Source of the DNA: Candidatus Nomurabacteria bacterium
GTDB taxonomy: Bacteria > Patescibacteriota > Minisyncoccia > Phycocordibacterales > UBA9973
Length of the DNA stretch: 45,446 bases
Assembly: GCA_943359485.1 (NCBI GenBank)
Contig: CALRHR010000006.1
Span: 1 to 45,446, forward strand
Reading direction: 5' to 3'
Shown: positions 6,918 to 14,593 of the stretch, one piece after another
Position numbering within the stretch: the stretch's first letter is position 1
Layout: the number at the start of each line of letters is the position of its first letter
Translations under genes and position numbers: made by a program
The notes under the pieces: generated by a model
The model's database searches: none
Seen by the model: the letters and a program-made list of their open reading frames with translations, nothing else
Told to the model about the DNA's origin: nothing

Positions 6918-7895
6918 ATGCCTGAATATAAAATAATTTTACCTTCGAAGCCGAGCGTCGTACTAGAAGACGGCAACAAGGGAGTGTTTGAAATAGATGG
7001 TCTGTATCCAGGGTATGGACATACTTTAGGGAATAGCTTGAGAAGGATTATTCTTTCTTCGCTCCCAGGCGCAAGTATTACGGCTATAAAGATCGAGGGT
7101 GTAAGCCATGAATTCCAAACCTTAGAAGGTATCAAAGAAGATGTGATTGTAATGATTCTGAATCTTAAAAAAGTTCGTTTCAAGATGCTTTCCGATCAGC
7201 CTCAAACAGTTACTCTTTCCATCAAGGGTCCCAAAGAAGTTCTTGCAAAAGATATAAAAACTGGCGGGCAAGTAGAAATTTTAAACGAGGATCTTCACAT
7301 CGCGGAAGTTACGGGCAAAGTTAATTTAAATATAGAAATGAAGGTTGAAAAGGGTTTAGGATTTATTGTCAAAGAAGCTTATCAAAAAGAAAAAGTGGAT
7401 GTCGGCACTATCGCTGTTGACGCTATCTTTACTCCGATCCGCCGAGTGTCATATGAAGTTGAAAACATGCGTGTTGGCGACAAGACAAACCACAACCGCT
7501 TGCGGATTTCAATTGAAACAGATGGCACGCTCTCCCCAAGCGAAGCTCTTTCTTCCTCGATAGAAATCATGATTAATCAATTGAAAGCCATTGTTGATTT
7601 CAAAGAACCAGCTGTAAAACTTGAGGAAGTCGGGGTTTCGACTACGGGCAAAAATAAGGTTGAAGATAAAGAAGAAAAAGGAAGTGATGTTGCGGATGTT
7701 TTGAAAACTAGAACTGATAGTTTGGATCTTTCCACTAGGACCTTGAATGCCTTGACTGATGCAAATATTCGCACTTTAGGAGGACTGGCTCGTAAGAAAA
7801 GAGAAGACTTACTTCAAGTCGAAGGTATCGGAGAGAAAGGTATAATGGAGATTAAAAAAGTATTAAGTAAATTTGGGCTAAACCTTAAAGAGTAA
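6918..7895 (+). CDS. rpoA: RNA polymerase alpha subunit
   Basis: 325 residues. Alpha dimerises to start RNA polymerase assembly, and its C-terminal domain binds UP elements and regulators. The N-terminal domain shows GYGHTLGNSLRRIILSSLPG, GVSHEFQTLEGIKEDV and the RVGDKTNHNRLRISIETDG block. A charged linker (about residues 235-258, KNKVEDKEEKGSDVAD) leads to an intact C-terminal domain with LDLSTRTLNALTDANIRTLG and the helix-hairpin-helix LLQVEGIGEKGIMEIKK. The Arg of STRT matches the DNA-contacting Arg265 of E. coli. It is followed after 4 nt by rplQ, the canonical order. Confidence 0.98.
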   Translation: MPEYKIILPSKPSVVLEDGNKGVFEIDGLYPGYGHTLGNSLRRIILSSLPGASITAIKIEGVSHEFQTLEGIKEDVIVMILNLKKVRFKMLSDQPQTVTLSIKGPKEVLAKDIKTGGQVEILNEDLHIAEVTGKVNLNIEMKVEKGLGFIVKEAYQKEKVDVGTIAVDAIFTPIRRVSYEVENMRVGDKTNHNRLRISIETDGTLSPSEALSSSIEIMINQLKAIVDFKEPAVKLEEVGVSTTGKNKVEDKEEKGSDVADVLKTRTDSLDLSTRTLNALTDANIRTLGGLARKKREDLLQVEGIGEKGIMEIKKVLSKFGLNLKE

Positions 7896-7899
7896 TTTT

Positions 7900-8253
7900 A
7901 TGCGACACGGTAATAATAAAAGAAAATTCGGCAGAGTTAAAAAAGTTAGGACAGCCTTGATGAGTTCTTTGGTGTCGAACTTGATTGTGCGTGGAAAAAT
8001 AAAAACAACTTTACCTAAAGCGAAGGAACTACGCCCGATGATTGAGAAGTTTATAACTCGCGCTAAGCGTGGAGATATGGCAACTCGCAGGCTAATTACT
8101 GCTAAGCTTGGAGGTAGGGCTCGCGATGTTAAAAAACTTTTTGAAATAATCGCGCCGAAATACAAAGATGTCAATGGCGGGTATACCAGAATTTTAAAAT
8201 TAGGTGCTAGGAAGGCCGATGGGGCGCCTATGGCTATAATTGAATTTGTATAA
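7900..8253 (+). CDS. rplQ: Ribosomal protein L17 (bL17)
   Basis: 117 residues. L17 lies near the peptide exit tunnel of the 50S subunit. The sequence begins MRHGNNKRKFGRVKKVRTALMSSLVSNLI and ends with GGYTRILKLGARKADGAPMAIIEFV, both family hallmarks (usual: MRHR...GR...HR.A, ...GGYTRILKLG.R.GDAAPMA.IELV). The gene follows rpoA by 4 nt and rplM starts 7 nt after its stop. Confidence 0.98.
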   Translation: MRHGNNKRKFGRVKKVRTALMSSLVSNLIVRGKIKTTLPKAKELRPMIEKFITRAKRGDMATRRLITAKLGGRARDVKKLFEIIAPKYKDVNGGYTRILKLGARKADGAPMAIIEFV

Positions 8254-8260
8254 AAATTTT

Positions 8261-8620
8261 ATGAACACAAAGACAGAAATAAAAATAATAGACGCGAGCG
8301 GAAGGACACTAGGTAGGGTAGCAACAGAAGTAGCGATGTCGCTCATGGGCAAGACTAAGGCGTCTTTTGAACGAAATGTTTATTCTGGTATGCCCGTCAC
8401 AGTTGTAAATGCCTCAAAGTTGCGCATAACTACGAAAAAATTAGCGGAGATTTATCATACCAGATATTCAGGTATTCCTGGTGGCTTGCGTATTTTACAT
8501 GGGACAGAGACAGCAGAAAAGAGGGGACTCAAAGAATTAATCAAGCTTGCTACTTATCAGATGCTACCGGACAATAAATTACGCAGGACAATGATGAAAC
8601 ATTTAAAAATAGAAGATTAA
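8261..8620 (+). CDS. rplM: Ribosomal protein L13 (uL13), short form
   Basis: 119 residues against about 142 usually. L13 is an early 50S assembly protein. Recognisable blocks are IIDASGRTLGRVATEVAMSLMGK near the start, VTVVNASKLRITTKKL in the middle, and the LYKNFMN-free C-terminal part MLPDNKLRRTMMKHLKI. The N-terminal strand that normally precedes VDA is short, and the segment after the HTRYSGIPGG block is compact. ATG 8261 is preferred to an in-frame ATG at 8240 because the latter lies inside rplQ. It is followed after 4 nt by rpsI, the usual partner. Confidence 0.96.
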   Translation: MNTKTEIKIIDASGRTLGRVATEVAMSLMGKTKASFERNVYSGMPVTVVNASKLRITTKKLAEIYHTRYSGIPGGLRILHGTETAEKRGLKELIKLATYQMLPDNKLRRTMMKHLKIED

Positions 8621-8624
8621 ACAA

Positions 8625-9056
8625 ATGGATAAAGATACAACAACAGAAAAATCAAAAAAAACATATCATGAAGCAGTCGGGCGAAGAAAGACTTCTACTG
8701 CTAGAGTGCGCATCACGGAATCCGCCACGGCGAATTTTATTGTGAATGGTAAAGATGCGAAAGAATATTTTAAGACAAATGATCAAAGGCAACTTATCTT
8801 AGATCCAATGATAAAAGGGTTGCCTTCAGGCTCTAGTAAGAAATGGAGCGTAGAAGTGCTTGTTAAAGGCGGGGGAATCCATAGTCAAGCGGAAGCCATT
8901 CGTCATGGTCTTTCAAGGGTGCTTACTTTGTCGGATGCTAATTTGCGTGGAGGGTTAAAGACTTTAGGATTTCTTAAAAGAGATCCAAGAGCTAAAGAAC
9001 GTCGAAAATTCGGTCTCAAAAAAGCAAGAAAGGCACCGAAGTGGAGTAAGCGTTAG
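8625..9056 (+). CDS. rpsI: Ribosomal protein S9 (uS9)
   Basis: 143 residues. S9 is in the 30S head, and its C-terminal tail reaches the P-site tRNA anticodon loop. The core has YHEAVGRRKTSTARVRI, GGIHSQAEAIRHGLSRVL and LKRDPRAKERRKFGLKKARKAPKWSKR; the terminal SKR is the conserved P-site contact. It closes the ribosomal run. A strong intrinsic terminator (9062-9086) begins 5 nt after the stop. Confidence 0.98.
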   Translation: MDKDTTTEKSKKTYHEAVGRRKTSTARVRITESATANFIVNGKDAKEYFKTNDQRQLILDPMIKGLPSGSSKKWSVEVLVKGGGIHSQAEAIRHGLSRVLTLSDANLRGGLKTLGFLKRDPRAKERRKFGLKKARKAPKWSKR

Positions 9057-9061
9057 AAAAC

Positions 9062-9086
9062 AGCCGGCCTTCGCCGGCTTTTTCTT
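9062..9086 (+). terminator. Intrinsic terminator of the ribosomal protein operon
   Basis: AGCCGGC-CTTC-GCCGGCT hairpin followed by a T-rich tract, 5 nt after the rpsI stop. Confidence 0.92.
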
Positions 9087-9087
9087 T

Positions 9088-9195
9088 ACGCTTACTCGGC
9101 CGGAGCTCTAGTACGAACAGTAGTGAGTACAAGCGAGGCGGGGGCTGTGACCGAGTCTCTGCGACGGCAGAGACGAGAGTTGTGGTCCAAAGCGT
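9088..9195 (+). ncRNA. Candidate structured RNA between rpsI and grpE
   Basis: This 108-nt GC-rich block (about 57% by eye, against AT-rich surroundings) lies between two terminators and has no convincing ORF. By hand it folds into nested helices. P1 is ACGCTT (9088-9093) with AAGCGT (9190-9195), closing the whole element. P2 is ACTCGG (9094-9099) with CCGAGT (9151-9156). P3 is GTCTCTGC-GACG-GCAGAGAC (9155-9174), sharing two bases with P2. A smaller GTAC/GTAC pair lies near 9111-9130. A terminator follows at 9201-9230, as expected for a small RNA. It is not a tRNA (no T-arm, no CCA end), and I recognise no known class. The strand is assumed from its terminator, which is itself symmetrical. 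Confidence 0.4.
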
Positions 9196-9200
9196 TAATT

Positions 9201-9230
9201 ACAAAAGCCCCCTGTGGGGCTTTTGTTTTC
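9201..9230 (+). terminator. Terminator-like hairpin, bidirectional
   Basis: AAAAGCCCC-CTGT-GGGGCTTTT followed by GTTTTC. A-tract on one side and T-tract on the other allow function on both strands. It directly follows the candidate structured RNA. Confidence 0.85.
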
Positions 9231-9243
9231 GTTAAACGATAAT

Positions 9244-9275
9244 AAAAAAATCCCTCTTTCAAGAGGGATTTTTTT
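9244..9275 (+). terminator. Terminator hairpin just upstream of grpE promoter
   Basis: TCCCTCTT-TC-AAGAGGGA flanked by A7 and T7. It is the third terminator within about 215 nt and insulates grpE from upstream transcription. Confidence 0.85.
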
Positions 9276-9276
9276 A

Positions 9277-9285
9277 TGTTAATAT
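9277..9285 (+). promoter_or_regulatory. Extended -10 promoter of grpE
   Basis: TGTTAATAT (TGn plus TAATAT) ends 6 nt before the grpE ATG. There is no ribosome-binding site, which suggests a leaderless mRNA. Confidence 0.6.
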
Positions 9286-9291
9286 GTACTC

Positions 9292-9975
9292 ATGTCTGAC
9301 GAAGAAACCAAAAAAGAACCTGAAAATATAGACAAATCCCTCGAGGCTGCTCGGGATGATTCTGCTGAATCAGAAGTGGAGGAACCCTTCGAAGCTTCTC
9401 AGGCCTTCGGTTCTGAGGCTCAGGCTCGAAGAGATGATTCTGTTGAATCATTTGAATTCAACGAAGACGGTGAAGAAGATCTTAAAAAAACTCTAAAAAA
9501 ATTGCGGGTTGACTTGAAAGCTTGCCAAAAAGAAAAAGAAGAGTATCTGCTCGGCTGGCAGAAAGAGCGGGCGGATTTTGCCAATTATAAAAAAGGTGAA
9601 GATGAACGAAGAAATAATATGAAAGAAATGATACGCGAAGATATCCTTTCTAGATTTTTAACAGTGGCGGACAGTTTTAATATGGCTTTTACGAACCGTG
9701 AAGCTTGGGAGAAGGTAGATCCTAATTGGCGTCAGGGTGTGGAATATATTTATGGGCAGATGAATAGTGTTTTTGAAGAATATGGAGTAAAACCAATTGG
9801 TGTCGAAGGTGAAGCCTTTAATCCGAATATTCATGAATCCATAGAGACAGTAAAAACAGATAAAAAAGAACTAGACCATAAAGTTGTATTTGTAATTCAA
9901 AAGGGTTACAAGTTGGGTGAGCGAGTACTTCGTCCAGCGCGAGTTAATGTTTGGGAGTTTAAGACCTCTCCCTAG
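9292..9975 (+). CDS. grpE: Nucleotide exchange factor GrpE
   Basis: 227 residues. GrpE is a cytoplasmic dimer that releases ADP from DnaK. After an acidic, disordered N-terminal tail (about residues 1-65) comes the long coiled coil (KKTLKKLRVDLKACQKEKEEYLLGWQKERADFANYKK) and the C-terminal beta domain with PIGVEGEAFNPNIHESIETV and the ending YKLGERVLRPARVNV. The tail holds two similar segments (ARDDSAES and ARRDDSVES), whose DNA contains GATTC/GAATC arms, plus R5-like ccttcg/ctcagg arms near 9389-9435. These look like repeat insertions in a tolerant region. It heads the chaperone cluster, with dnaK 2.6 kb and dnaJ 12 kb downstream. Confidence 0.96.
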   Translation: MSDEETKKEPENIDKSLEAARDDSAESEVEEPFEASQAFGSEAQARRDDSVESFEFNEDGEEDLKKTLKKLRVDLKACQKEKEEYLLGWQKERADFANYKKGEDERRNNMKEMIREDILSRFLTVADSFNMAFTNREAWEKVDPNWRQGVEYIYGQMNSVFEEYGVKPIGVEGEAFNPNIHESIETVKTDKKELDHKVVFVIQKGYKLGERVLRPARVNVWEFKTSP

Positions 9976-10015
9976 CCCTCTCCTTATTAAAAAAAAAGCA
10001 AAGGGGTGAGGTGAA
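9962..10015 (+). repeat. R1-like inverted repeat after grpE
   Basis: acctctccctagccctctcctt pairs with aaggggtgaggt across an A-rich loop, a diverged relative of R1. Its 3' arm also provides the gaggtg sequence used as a ribosome-binding site for the gene at 10019. Confidence 0.55.
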
Positions 10016-10018
10016 TTT

Positions 10019-11785
10019 ATGAAACTAGAAACTAAAACACATTCGACAAGTCTTGATCCTGAGCTACAGTCGAAGGACTCAGTGTCTACGACTTGTCAAA
10101 ATTGTCAAAAAGATTTCACCATCGAGCCCGATGATTTTTCTTTTTACGAAAAAATAAAAGTCCCTCCGCCGACTTTTTGTCCGGAGTGTCGACTAACTAG
10201 GCGTCTGGTGTGGAGGAATATGAGGTCTTTATACAAGCGTGAATGTGGGCTCTGCAAGAAAAATTTAATCAGCTGTTACAAAGAGGATGTGTGCCCAGTT
10301 TATTGCGTTGAGTGTTTTAATGGAGATGGGTGGGATCAATATGCGCATGCGCAGGAGCTTGACCATTCCCGAGATTTTTTCTCTCAAATTTATAATTTAT
10401 TTAAATTACAGCCCAGGGTTTATCAACTTCGAATAGGCACAATTATAAACGGTGATTACGGAAATTATGTCGGGAATTCCAAGAATTCCTATATGTGTTT
10501 TTCTTCAATTGATAATGAGGATGTAATTTATTCAGAAAATATAGACCGTTCCAGGGATACCTTAGATTCTCTTTCTGTTGCTGATCTTGAGCAATGTTCA
10601 TGGAACATATTTTCCACAAAAAATTATAATTCACAATTCATGCTGAGAACTAATTCGTGCATTGATTCATCTTTTCTGTATGATTGTGTAAATTGCCAGA
10701 ATTGTTGCCTGAGTTCAAATCTCCGCAATCAGCAATATATTTTTAGAAATAAAAAACTCAACAAGGAAACTTACAGAGAAGCTCTAGATGGCCTTCATTT
10801 GGAGACTTATTCTGGATTTAAAAAAGCAGAGAATGAGTTCATTGATCTGTATAAAAATGCCATACATAAATACGCGCAAATTATTTCAAGCCCGAATTCC
10901 ACAGGGGACTGGATACTGAATTCTAAAAATATTTTTAAATCTTTTAACATCTTAGATTCTTCGGAAGATGTGAGGTATTGCATGAGATTCGTGAAAGGTA
11001 AAGATATCTTTGATTGTACTTATGGTGTCTCTGGTGAATTTTTATATGAGTGCACTGGTGTGGGAAGCAATTCATATAATCAACTGTTTTCTATGCTTTG
11101 TTTCGGTTCAAAAGATATATTATATTCTATTTCTTGCAGAAATTGCTCTGACTGTTTCGGGTGTGTTGGATTAAAAAATGCACAGTATTGTATTTTAAAT
11201 AAGCAGTATTCTAAAGAAGAATATTTTGAGTTACTTCCTAAAATTATAAAACATATGACAGATATGCCTTATATTGATAAAATGAACAGGATATATAAAT
11301 ATGGTGAATTTTTTCCCTTTGAATTTTCTCCTTTTGGTTATAATGAAACGATAGCTATTGATATTTTTCCAATCAACAAAGAAAAATCCATTACCATGGG
11401 CTATAATTGGAAGGAAAGAGGGGACAGAAATTATTCTGGGTTAGTGAGTTCAAGGGACTTACCTGATAGTATTAGTGATATACAGGATTTAATATTGTCT
11501 CAAGTTATAAGCTGTCTCAATAATGGAAAACAAGAGTTTCAGTGTACAAATGCATTCAAGATTGTATCTGATGAATTACGATTTTATCGTGAAAAGAAAT
11601 TGCCTCTACCTAGGTACTGTCCAAACTGTCGTCATTATCAAAGGTTGGTTTATAGAAATCCAATGAAACTTTGGCATCGAAAGTGCATGAAAGATAAATG
11701 CCAAAATGAATTCGAAACTTCTTATGCCCCAGACCGACCAGAGATAGTGTATTGCGAAAAATGTTACCAGCAGGAGGTGTATTAG
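10019..11785 (+). CDS. Double zinc-module protein 1 (unknown function)
   Basis: 588 residues; no family I can name. First of three paralogues in the cluster. It starts with a zinc-ribbon module (residues about 26-100: CQNCQKDF, FSFYEKIKVPPPTFCPECR, RRLVWRN, CGLCKK, YCVEC) and ends with a homologous one (FYREKKLPLPRYCPNCRHYQRL, RNPMKLW, then APDRPEIVYCEKCYQQEVY). The Cys- and Asn-rich middle has short irregular repeats such as SSFLYDCVNCQNCCLSSNLRN and SCRNCSDCFGCVGLKN, suggesting a solenoid or beta-helix. There is no signal peptide or membrane helix. About 20 residues before the first CxxC come from an inverted repeat (arms 10045-10052 and 10090-10097). It starts after a GAGGTG ribosome-binding site, 43 nt past grpE. 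Confidence 0.7.
   Translation: MKLETKTHSTSLDPELQSKDSVSTTCQNCQKDFTIEPDDFSFYEKIKVPPPTFCPECRLTRRLVWRNMRSLYKRECGLCKKNLISCYKEDVCPVYCVECFNGDGWDQYAHAQELDHSRDFFSQIYNLFKLQPRVYQLRIGTIINGDYGNYVGNSKNSYMCFSSIDNEDVIYSENIDRSRDTLDSLSVADLEQCSWNIFSTKNYNSQFMLRTNSCIDSSFLYDCVNCQNCCLSSNLRNQQYIFRNKKLNKETYREALDGLHLETYSGFKKAENEFIDLYKNAIHKYAQIISSPNSTGDWILNSKNIFKSFNILDSSEDVRYCMRFVKGKDIFDCTYGVSGEFLYECTGVGSNSYNQLFSMLCFGSKDILYSISCRNCSDCFGCVGLKNAQYCILNKQYSKEEYFELLPKIIKHMTDMPYIDKMNRIYKYGEFFPFEFSPFGYNETIAIDIFPINKEKSITMGYNWKERGDRNYSGLVSSRDLPDSISDIQDLILSQVISCLNNGKQEFQCTNAFKIVSDELRFYREKKLPLPRYCPNCRHYQRLVYRNPMKLWHRKCMKDKCQNEFETSYAPDRPEIVYCEKCYQQEVY
10045..10097 (+). repeat. Inverted repeat (R5 family) coding for the N-terminus of zinc protein 1
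   Basis: Outer arms GACAAGTC (10045-10052) and GACTTGTC (10090-10097), with inner gatcctgag and cgaaggactc segments. It is related to the widespread tccttcgacaagctcagga type repeat and is absent from the two paralogues. Confidence 0.6.
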
Positions 11786-11786
11786 T

Positions 11787-11859
11787 ACCCCCTTCGTCCT
11801 TCGTTAAACTCAGGACACCTCCCCCTACATACTACATAGGGGGAGGATGGGTGGGGGTA
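11787..11859 (+). repeat. Repeat R1, copy 2
   Basis: Long form: ccccctt, an R5-type hairpin (gtccttcg/ctcaggac), then cctcccccta/tagggggagg and gggtgggggt. It lies between convergent zinc protein 1 and the PaaX-like gene. Confidence 0.85.
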
Positions 11860-11886
11860 AGTTCTTAAGATAAAGAAACTTACCTC

Positions 11887-12426
11887 TTACTTTCCAAAAC
11901 TCTCAAATAAAACTTTTTTTGTTTCTTCGTCGATGAATTGAGTAACGATAATCATGAGTTCGGTTGTCAGTCCTAAATCTTTCTTTATATTTGTAAAAAG
12001 ATATTCATAAGGATAGGGCGAAATCCAGGCAGAATTTTTTAGACATACAAAACCAGCTTTTTTTAAAAGATAACGCAAGCTTTCCCGCTCACTTTTTCTA
12101 TTTTCCGGCAGGTCCAGTAAAATTATTCTCCAAAAGCCGTCCCAAGTTTGGGGAACCAAGCTAGTATCGCCTTCGAGATCTAGCACATGCAACTTTTGTT
12201 TGCCCCTGGTAGTTAGTTTTACAAATTTTTGGTTGTCAGAGTTATGTAATTCTGCATAACCAGCCCCCATTAGATTTTTAAGCGCTCTTGTCACTGCATA
12301 TCTAGATTGATTTTCTCCTCCCTTGCGAAGGGGAGGATTAAGGAGGGGTGAAGTGGTGATTTCATAGACTGGCACTGCGGGGCTTTCAGCAAGTTTTTTA
12401 AGTATTTTCTTGGAATAACTTGACAT
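11887..12426 (-). CDS. Winged-helix / Cas2-like (PaaX-type) protein
   Basis: 179 residues. The N-terminal half looks like a winged-helix domain (RYAVTRALKNLMGAGYAELHN, KFVKLTTRGKQKL). The C-terminal half has the ferredoxin-like Cas2/PaaX pattern: WRIILLDLPENRKSERESLRYLLKKAGFVCLKNSAWISPYP. PaaX proteins are DNA-binding repressors, and Cas2 folds are small nucleases or structural dimers; no CRISPR array or cas1 is present, so a regulator is more likely. A repeat R1 copy (12315-12352) is translated in frame as SPLLNPPLRKGGEN between the first helices. The gene runs opposite to its neighbours and is divergent from dnaK, so it may control the chaperone cluster (inference). Confidence 0.65.
   Translation of the reverse strand: MSSYSKKILKKLAESPAVPVYEITTSPLLNPPLRKGGENQSRYAVTRALKNLMGAGYAELHNSDNQKFVKLTTRGKQKLHVLDLEGDTSLVPQTWDGFWRIILLDLPENRKSERESLRYLLKKAGFVCLKNSAWISPYPYEYLFTNIKKDLGLTTELMIIVTQFIDEETKKVLFESFGK
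12315..12352 (-). repeat. Repeat R1, copy 3, inside the PaaX-like gene
   Basis: Short form, ctcctccctt/aaggggagga with a gcg loop plus an aggaggggtga tail. It is fully inside the coding region and in frame. Confidence 0.85.
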
Positions 12427-12506
12427 GTCTATAGGTTATCATATATACTCTAATTATACAAGTTTTTAGTGGTCGCGAAATCTGTGTAAATTATTAATTT
12501 TAATTT

Positions 12507-12575
12507 AAGGCTCTAGGAAACTAGGCTTTAGGCTCTAGCAAAAAATGCTAACGCCTAGTGCCTAACTGCCTAAGA
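12507..12575 (+). repeat. Repeat R2, copy b, leader of dnaK
   Basis: aggctctaggaaactaggctttaggctctagca, then an A-rich loop, then tgctaacgcctagtgccta. It is homologous to copies at 6192-6267 and 21853-21928. It ends 13 nt before the dnaK ATG. No CIRCE element is seen. Confidence 0.85.
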
Positions 12576-12588
12576 CCTTCATGTAATC

Positions 12589-14529
12589 ATGAGTAAAATA
12601 ATAGGAATAGATTTAGGTACAACAAATTCAGCGGTAGCATTTATAGAGGGAGGAGCACCGAAAATTATTGAGAATGTGGAAGGTAATCGCACCACGCCTT
12701 CTGTGGTGGCTGTGGCAAAAAATGGCGACAGACTTGTCGGTCTTTTGGCCAAGAGGCAGGCAGTTACTAATCCGGAGAATACAGTATATGGCATCAAGCG
12801 TTTTATGGGTCATAATTTTAACGATCCAGAAGTACAAAAAGATTTAAAGAACGCTTCTTTTAAAATTCAAAAATCTGCGAATGGCGGAGTGGAAGTAAAG
12901 ATTGGTGATAAGTGGATGCGTCCGGAAGAAATTTCCGCGATGATTTTGTCTAAAATAAAGTCTGATGTGGAGGCAAAACTCGGAGAGAAAATTACCGAAG
13001 CAGTCATCACCGTGCCGGCATATTTCAATGATGCACAAAGAAAGGCAACCAAGGACGCAGGGATTGTCGCAGGTCTCGATGTAAAAAGAATTATCAATGA
13101 ACCGACGGCTGCCGCCCTCGCTTATGGATTTAATAAAAAGAAAAATGAAAAAATCGTAGTGTTTGATTTCGGTGGCGGAACTTTTGATGTTTCGGTATTA
13201 GAAATTGGTGATGATGTCGTTGAAGTAAAGTCTACCGATGGGGACAGCCACTTAGGTGGACGCGACATTGACCATAAAATCATAAACTGGATAGCGGAAG
13301 AATTTAAAAAGACTTCCGGCATAGATGTACGCGGAGATAAACTTGCGCTCCAACGCCTGGACGAAGCCGCAGAAAAAGCAAAAATAGAACTCTCAACTGC
13401 AGTTGAAACAGAAATCAATATTCCTTTTATCACTTCGACTGCGCAAGGTCCTCAACACTTACTTCTCAAGATGACTCGCGCAGAGCTTGAGAAAATTGCC
13501 GATGAATATGTGTCTCGCTCTATTGAGATCACCAAGCGTGCCATGAGTGCTTCTGGATTCAAGATGGAAGATATAAATGAAATAGTCATGGTGGGTGGGC
13601 AGACTAGGATGCCGAAAATGATAGAAGAAGTTAAAAAAGTTTTCGGCAAAACTCCAAATCTAACAATCAATCCCGATGAAGTTGTAGCGCTTGGCGCGGC
13701 GGTGCAGGCAGGCGTGTTGCAGGGTGATGTCCGGGATGTTTTGCTCTTAGATGTTATTCCGCTTTCACTTGGGATAGAAACTCTTGGTGGAGTGGCTACA
13801 AAATTGATTGAAAGGAATACGACCATTCCTTCGAATAAGTCACAAGTCTTTTCCACTGCGGCAGACAATCAAACCAGTGTGGAAATCCATATAGTTCAAG
13901 GTGAACGACCGATGGCGAGTGACAATAAGTCCCTTGGTAGATTTATTTTAGACGGTGTTCCACCAGCGCCACGAGGCATGCCTCAGGTTGAAGTTTCATT
14001 TGATGTGGATGTGAATGGGATCTTGAATGTTACGGCGAAAGATAAAGCTTCCGGCAAGACGCAATCGATCAAAATAGAAGCAAGTTCGGGGCTCAAGGAT
14101 GAAGACATTAAAAAAATGCAAGCGGACGCGGAGCTTCATGCGGAGGAAGATAAAAAGAAAAAAGAAGTTGTGGATGTAAAAAATACTGCGGAGATGGTCA
14201 CTTACACAGCGGAAAAAGCGATCAAAGACGCTGGCGATAAAATTCCAGCGGAATTAAAGACAGAAGTGGAAGGAAAAATCTCTGCACTTAAAACTGCAAA
14301 AGAAAATACAGATATTGAAGTTATCAAAAAAGCTACCGAAGAACTTTCTGCCGAGATGTCTAAAATAGGCCAAGCTATGAATCAAAATGGTCCTTCGGCA
14401 GGATCAGGATCTACGACGCCAGAAGAACAGCCGGTGGAAGTCAATCCTTCACCCGAAGGTTCAGGACCTACTCGGGACGCGGAGTTTAAGGAGAAAAAAG
14501 AAGGGGAGGAAGGGGAAGAGAAGAAATAA
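12589..14529 (+). CDS. dnaK: Chaperone DnaK (Hsp70)
   Basis: 646 residues, ATP-driven peptide-binding chaperone of the cytoplasm. Ordered landmarks: [18 protein letters not shown] at the N-terminus (phosphate 1), [50 protein letters not shown] (phosphate 2), [10 protein letters not shown] (adenosine loop), and the linker region [18 protein letters not shown] leading into the substrate domain. The C-terminal tail is long and acidic with Gly/Ser/Pro-rich segments coded by R5-like palindromic DNA (14389-14469). It lacks a perfect EEVD-type end, which is normal in bacteria. A repeat R2 hairpin sits in its leader, and an intrinsic terminator follows at 14540-14563. Confidence 0.98.
   Translation: MSKIIGIDLGTTNSAVAFIEGGAPKIIENVEGNRTTPSVVAVAKNGDRLVGLLAKRQAVTNPENTVYGIKRFMGHNFNDPEVQKDLKNASFKIQKSANGGVEVKIGDKWMRPEEISAMILSKIKSDVEAKLGEKITEAVITVPAYFNDAQRKATKDAGIVAGLDVKRIINEPTAAALAYGFNKKKNEKIVVFDFGGGTFDVSVLEIGDDVVEVKSTDGDSHLGGRDIDHKIINWIAEEFKKTSGIDVRGDKLALQRLDEAAEKAKIELSTAVETEINIPFITSTAQGPQHLLLKMTRAELEKIADEYVSRSIEITKRAMSASGFKMEDINEIVMVGGQTRMPKMIEEVKKVFGKTPNLTINPDEVVALGAAVQAGVLQGDVRDVLLLDVIPLSLGIETLGGVATKLIERNTTIPSNKSQVFSTAADNQTSVEIHIVQGERPMASDNKSLGRFILDGVPPAPRGMPQVEVSFDVDVNGILNVTAKDKASGKTQSIKIEASSGLKDEDIKKMQADAELHAEEDKKKKEVVDVKNTAEMVTYTAEKAIKDAGDKIPAELKTEVEGKISALKTAKENTDIEVIKKATEELSAEMSKIGQAMNQNGPSAGSGSTTPEEQPVEVNPSPEGSGPTRDAEFKEKKEGEEGEEKK
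14389..14469 (+). repeat. R5-like inverted segments in the dnaK tail
   Basis: ggtccttcgg...gatcaggatc at the left and tccttcacccgaaggttcaggacc at the right. They are translated as part of the disordered DnaK C-terminus. Confidence 0.45.
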
Positions 14530-14539
14530 AATCTTATCT

Positions 14540-14563
14540 AAAAGGTCCCGAAAGGGGCTTTTT
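14540..14563 (+). terminator. Intrinsic terminator of dnaK
   Basis: AAAAGGTCCC-GAAA-GGGGCTTTTT: ten pairs including two G-U, a GNRA loop, and a T-rich run. Confidence 0.8.
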
Positions 14564-14578
14564 GGTTTAGATGAATTA

Positions 14579-14587
14579 TGGTATCAT
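14579..14587 (+). promoter_or_regulatory. Extended -10 promoter of VirD4-like ATPase 1
   Basis: TGGTATCAT, ending 6 nt before ATG 14594. Supports this start over upstream in-frame codons that overlap dnaK. Confidence 0.6.
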
Positions 14588-14593
14588 TTATTA

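Noticed and set aside
9088-9195. tRNA gene between rpsI and grpE
   Set aside because: No T-arm GGTTCGAATC-like segment, no acceptor of seven pairs, no CCA end; kept only as an unclassified candidate RNA.
12427-12588. CIRCE/HrcA operator before dnaK
   Set aside because: Only repeat R2 and AT-rich sequence are seen; no TTAGCACTC-N9-GAGTGCTAA type element.
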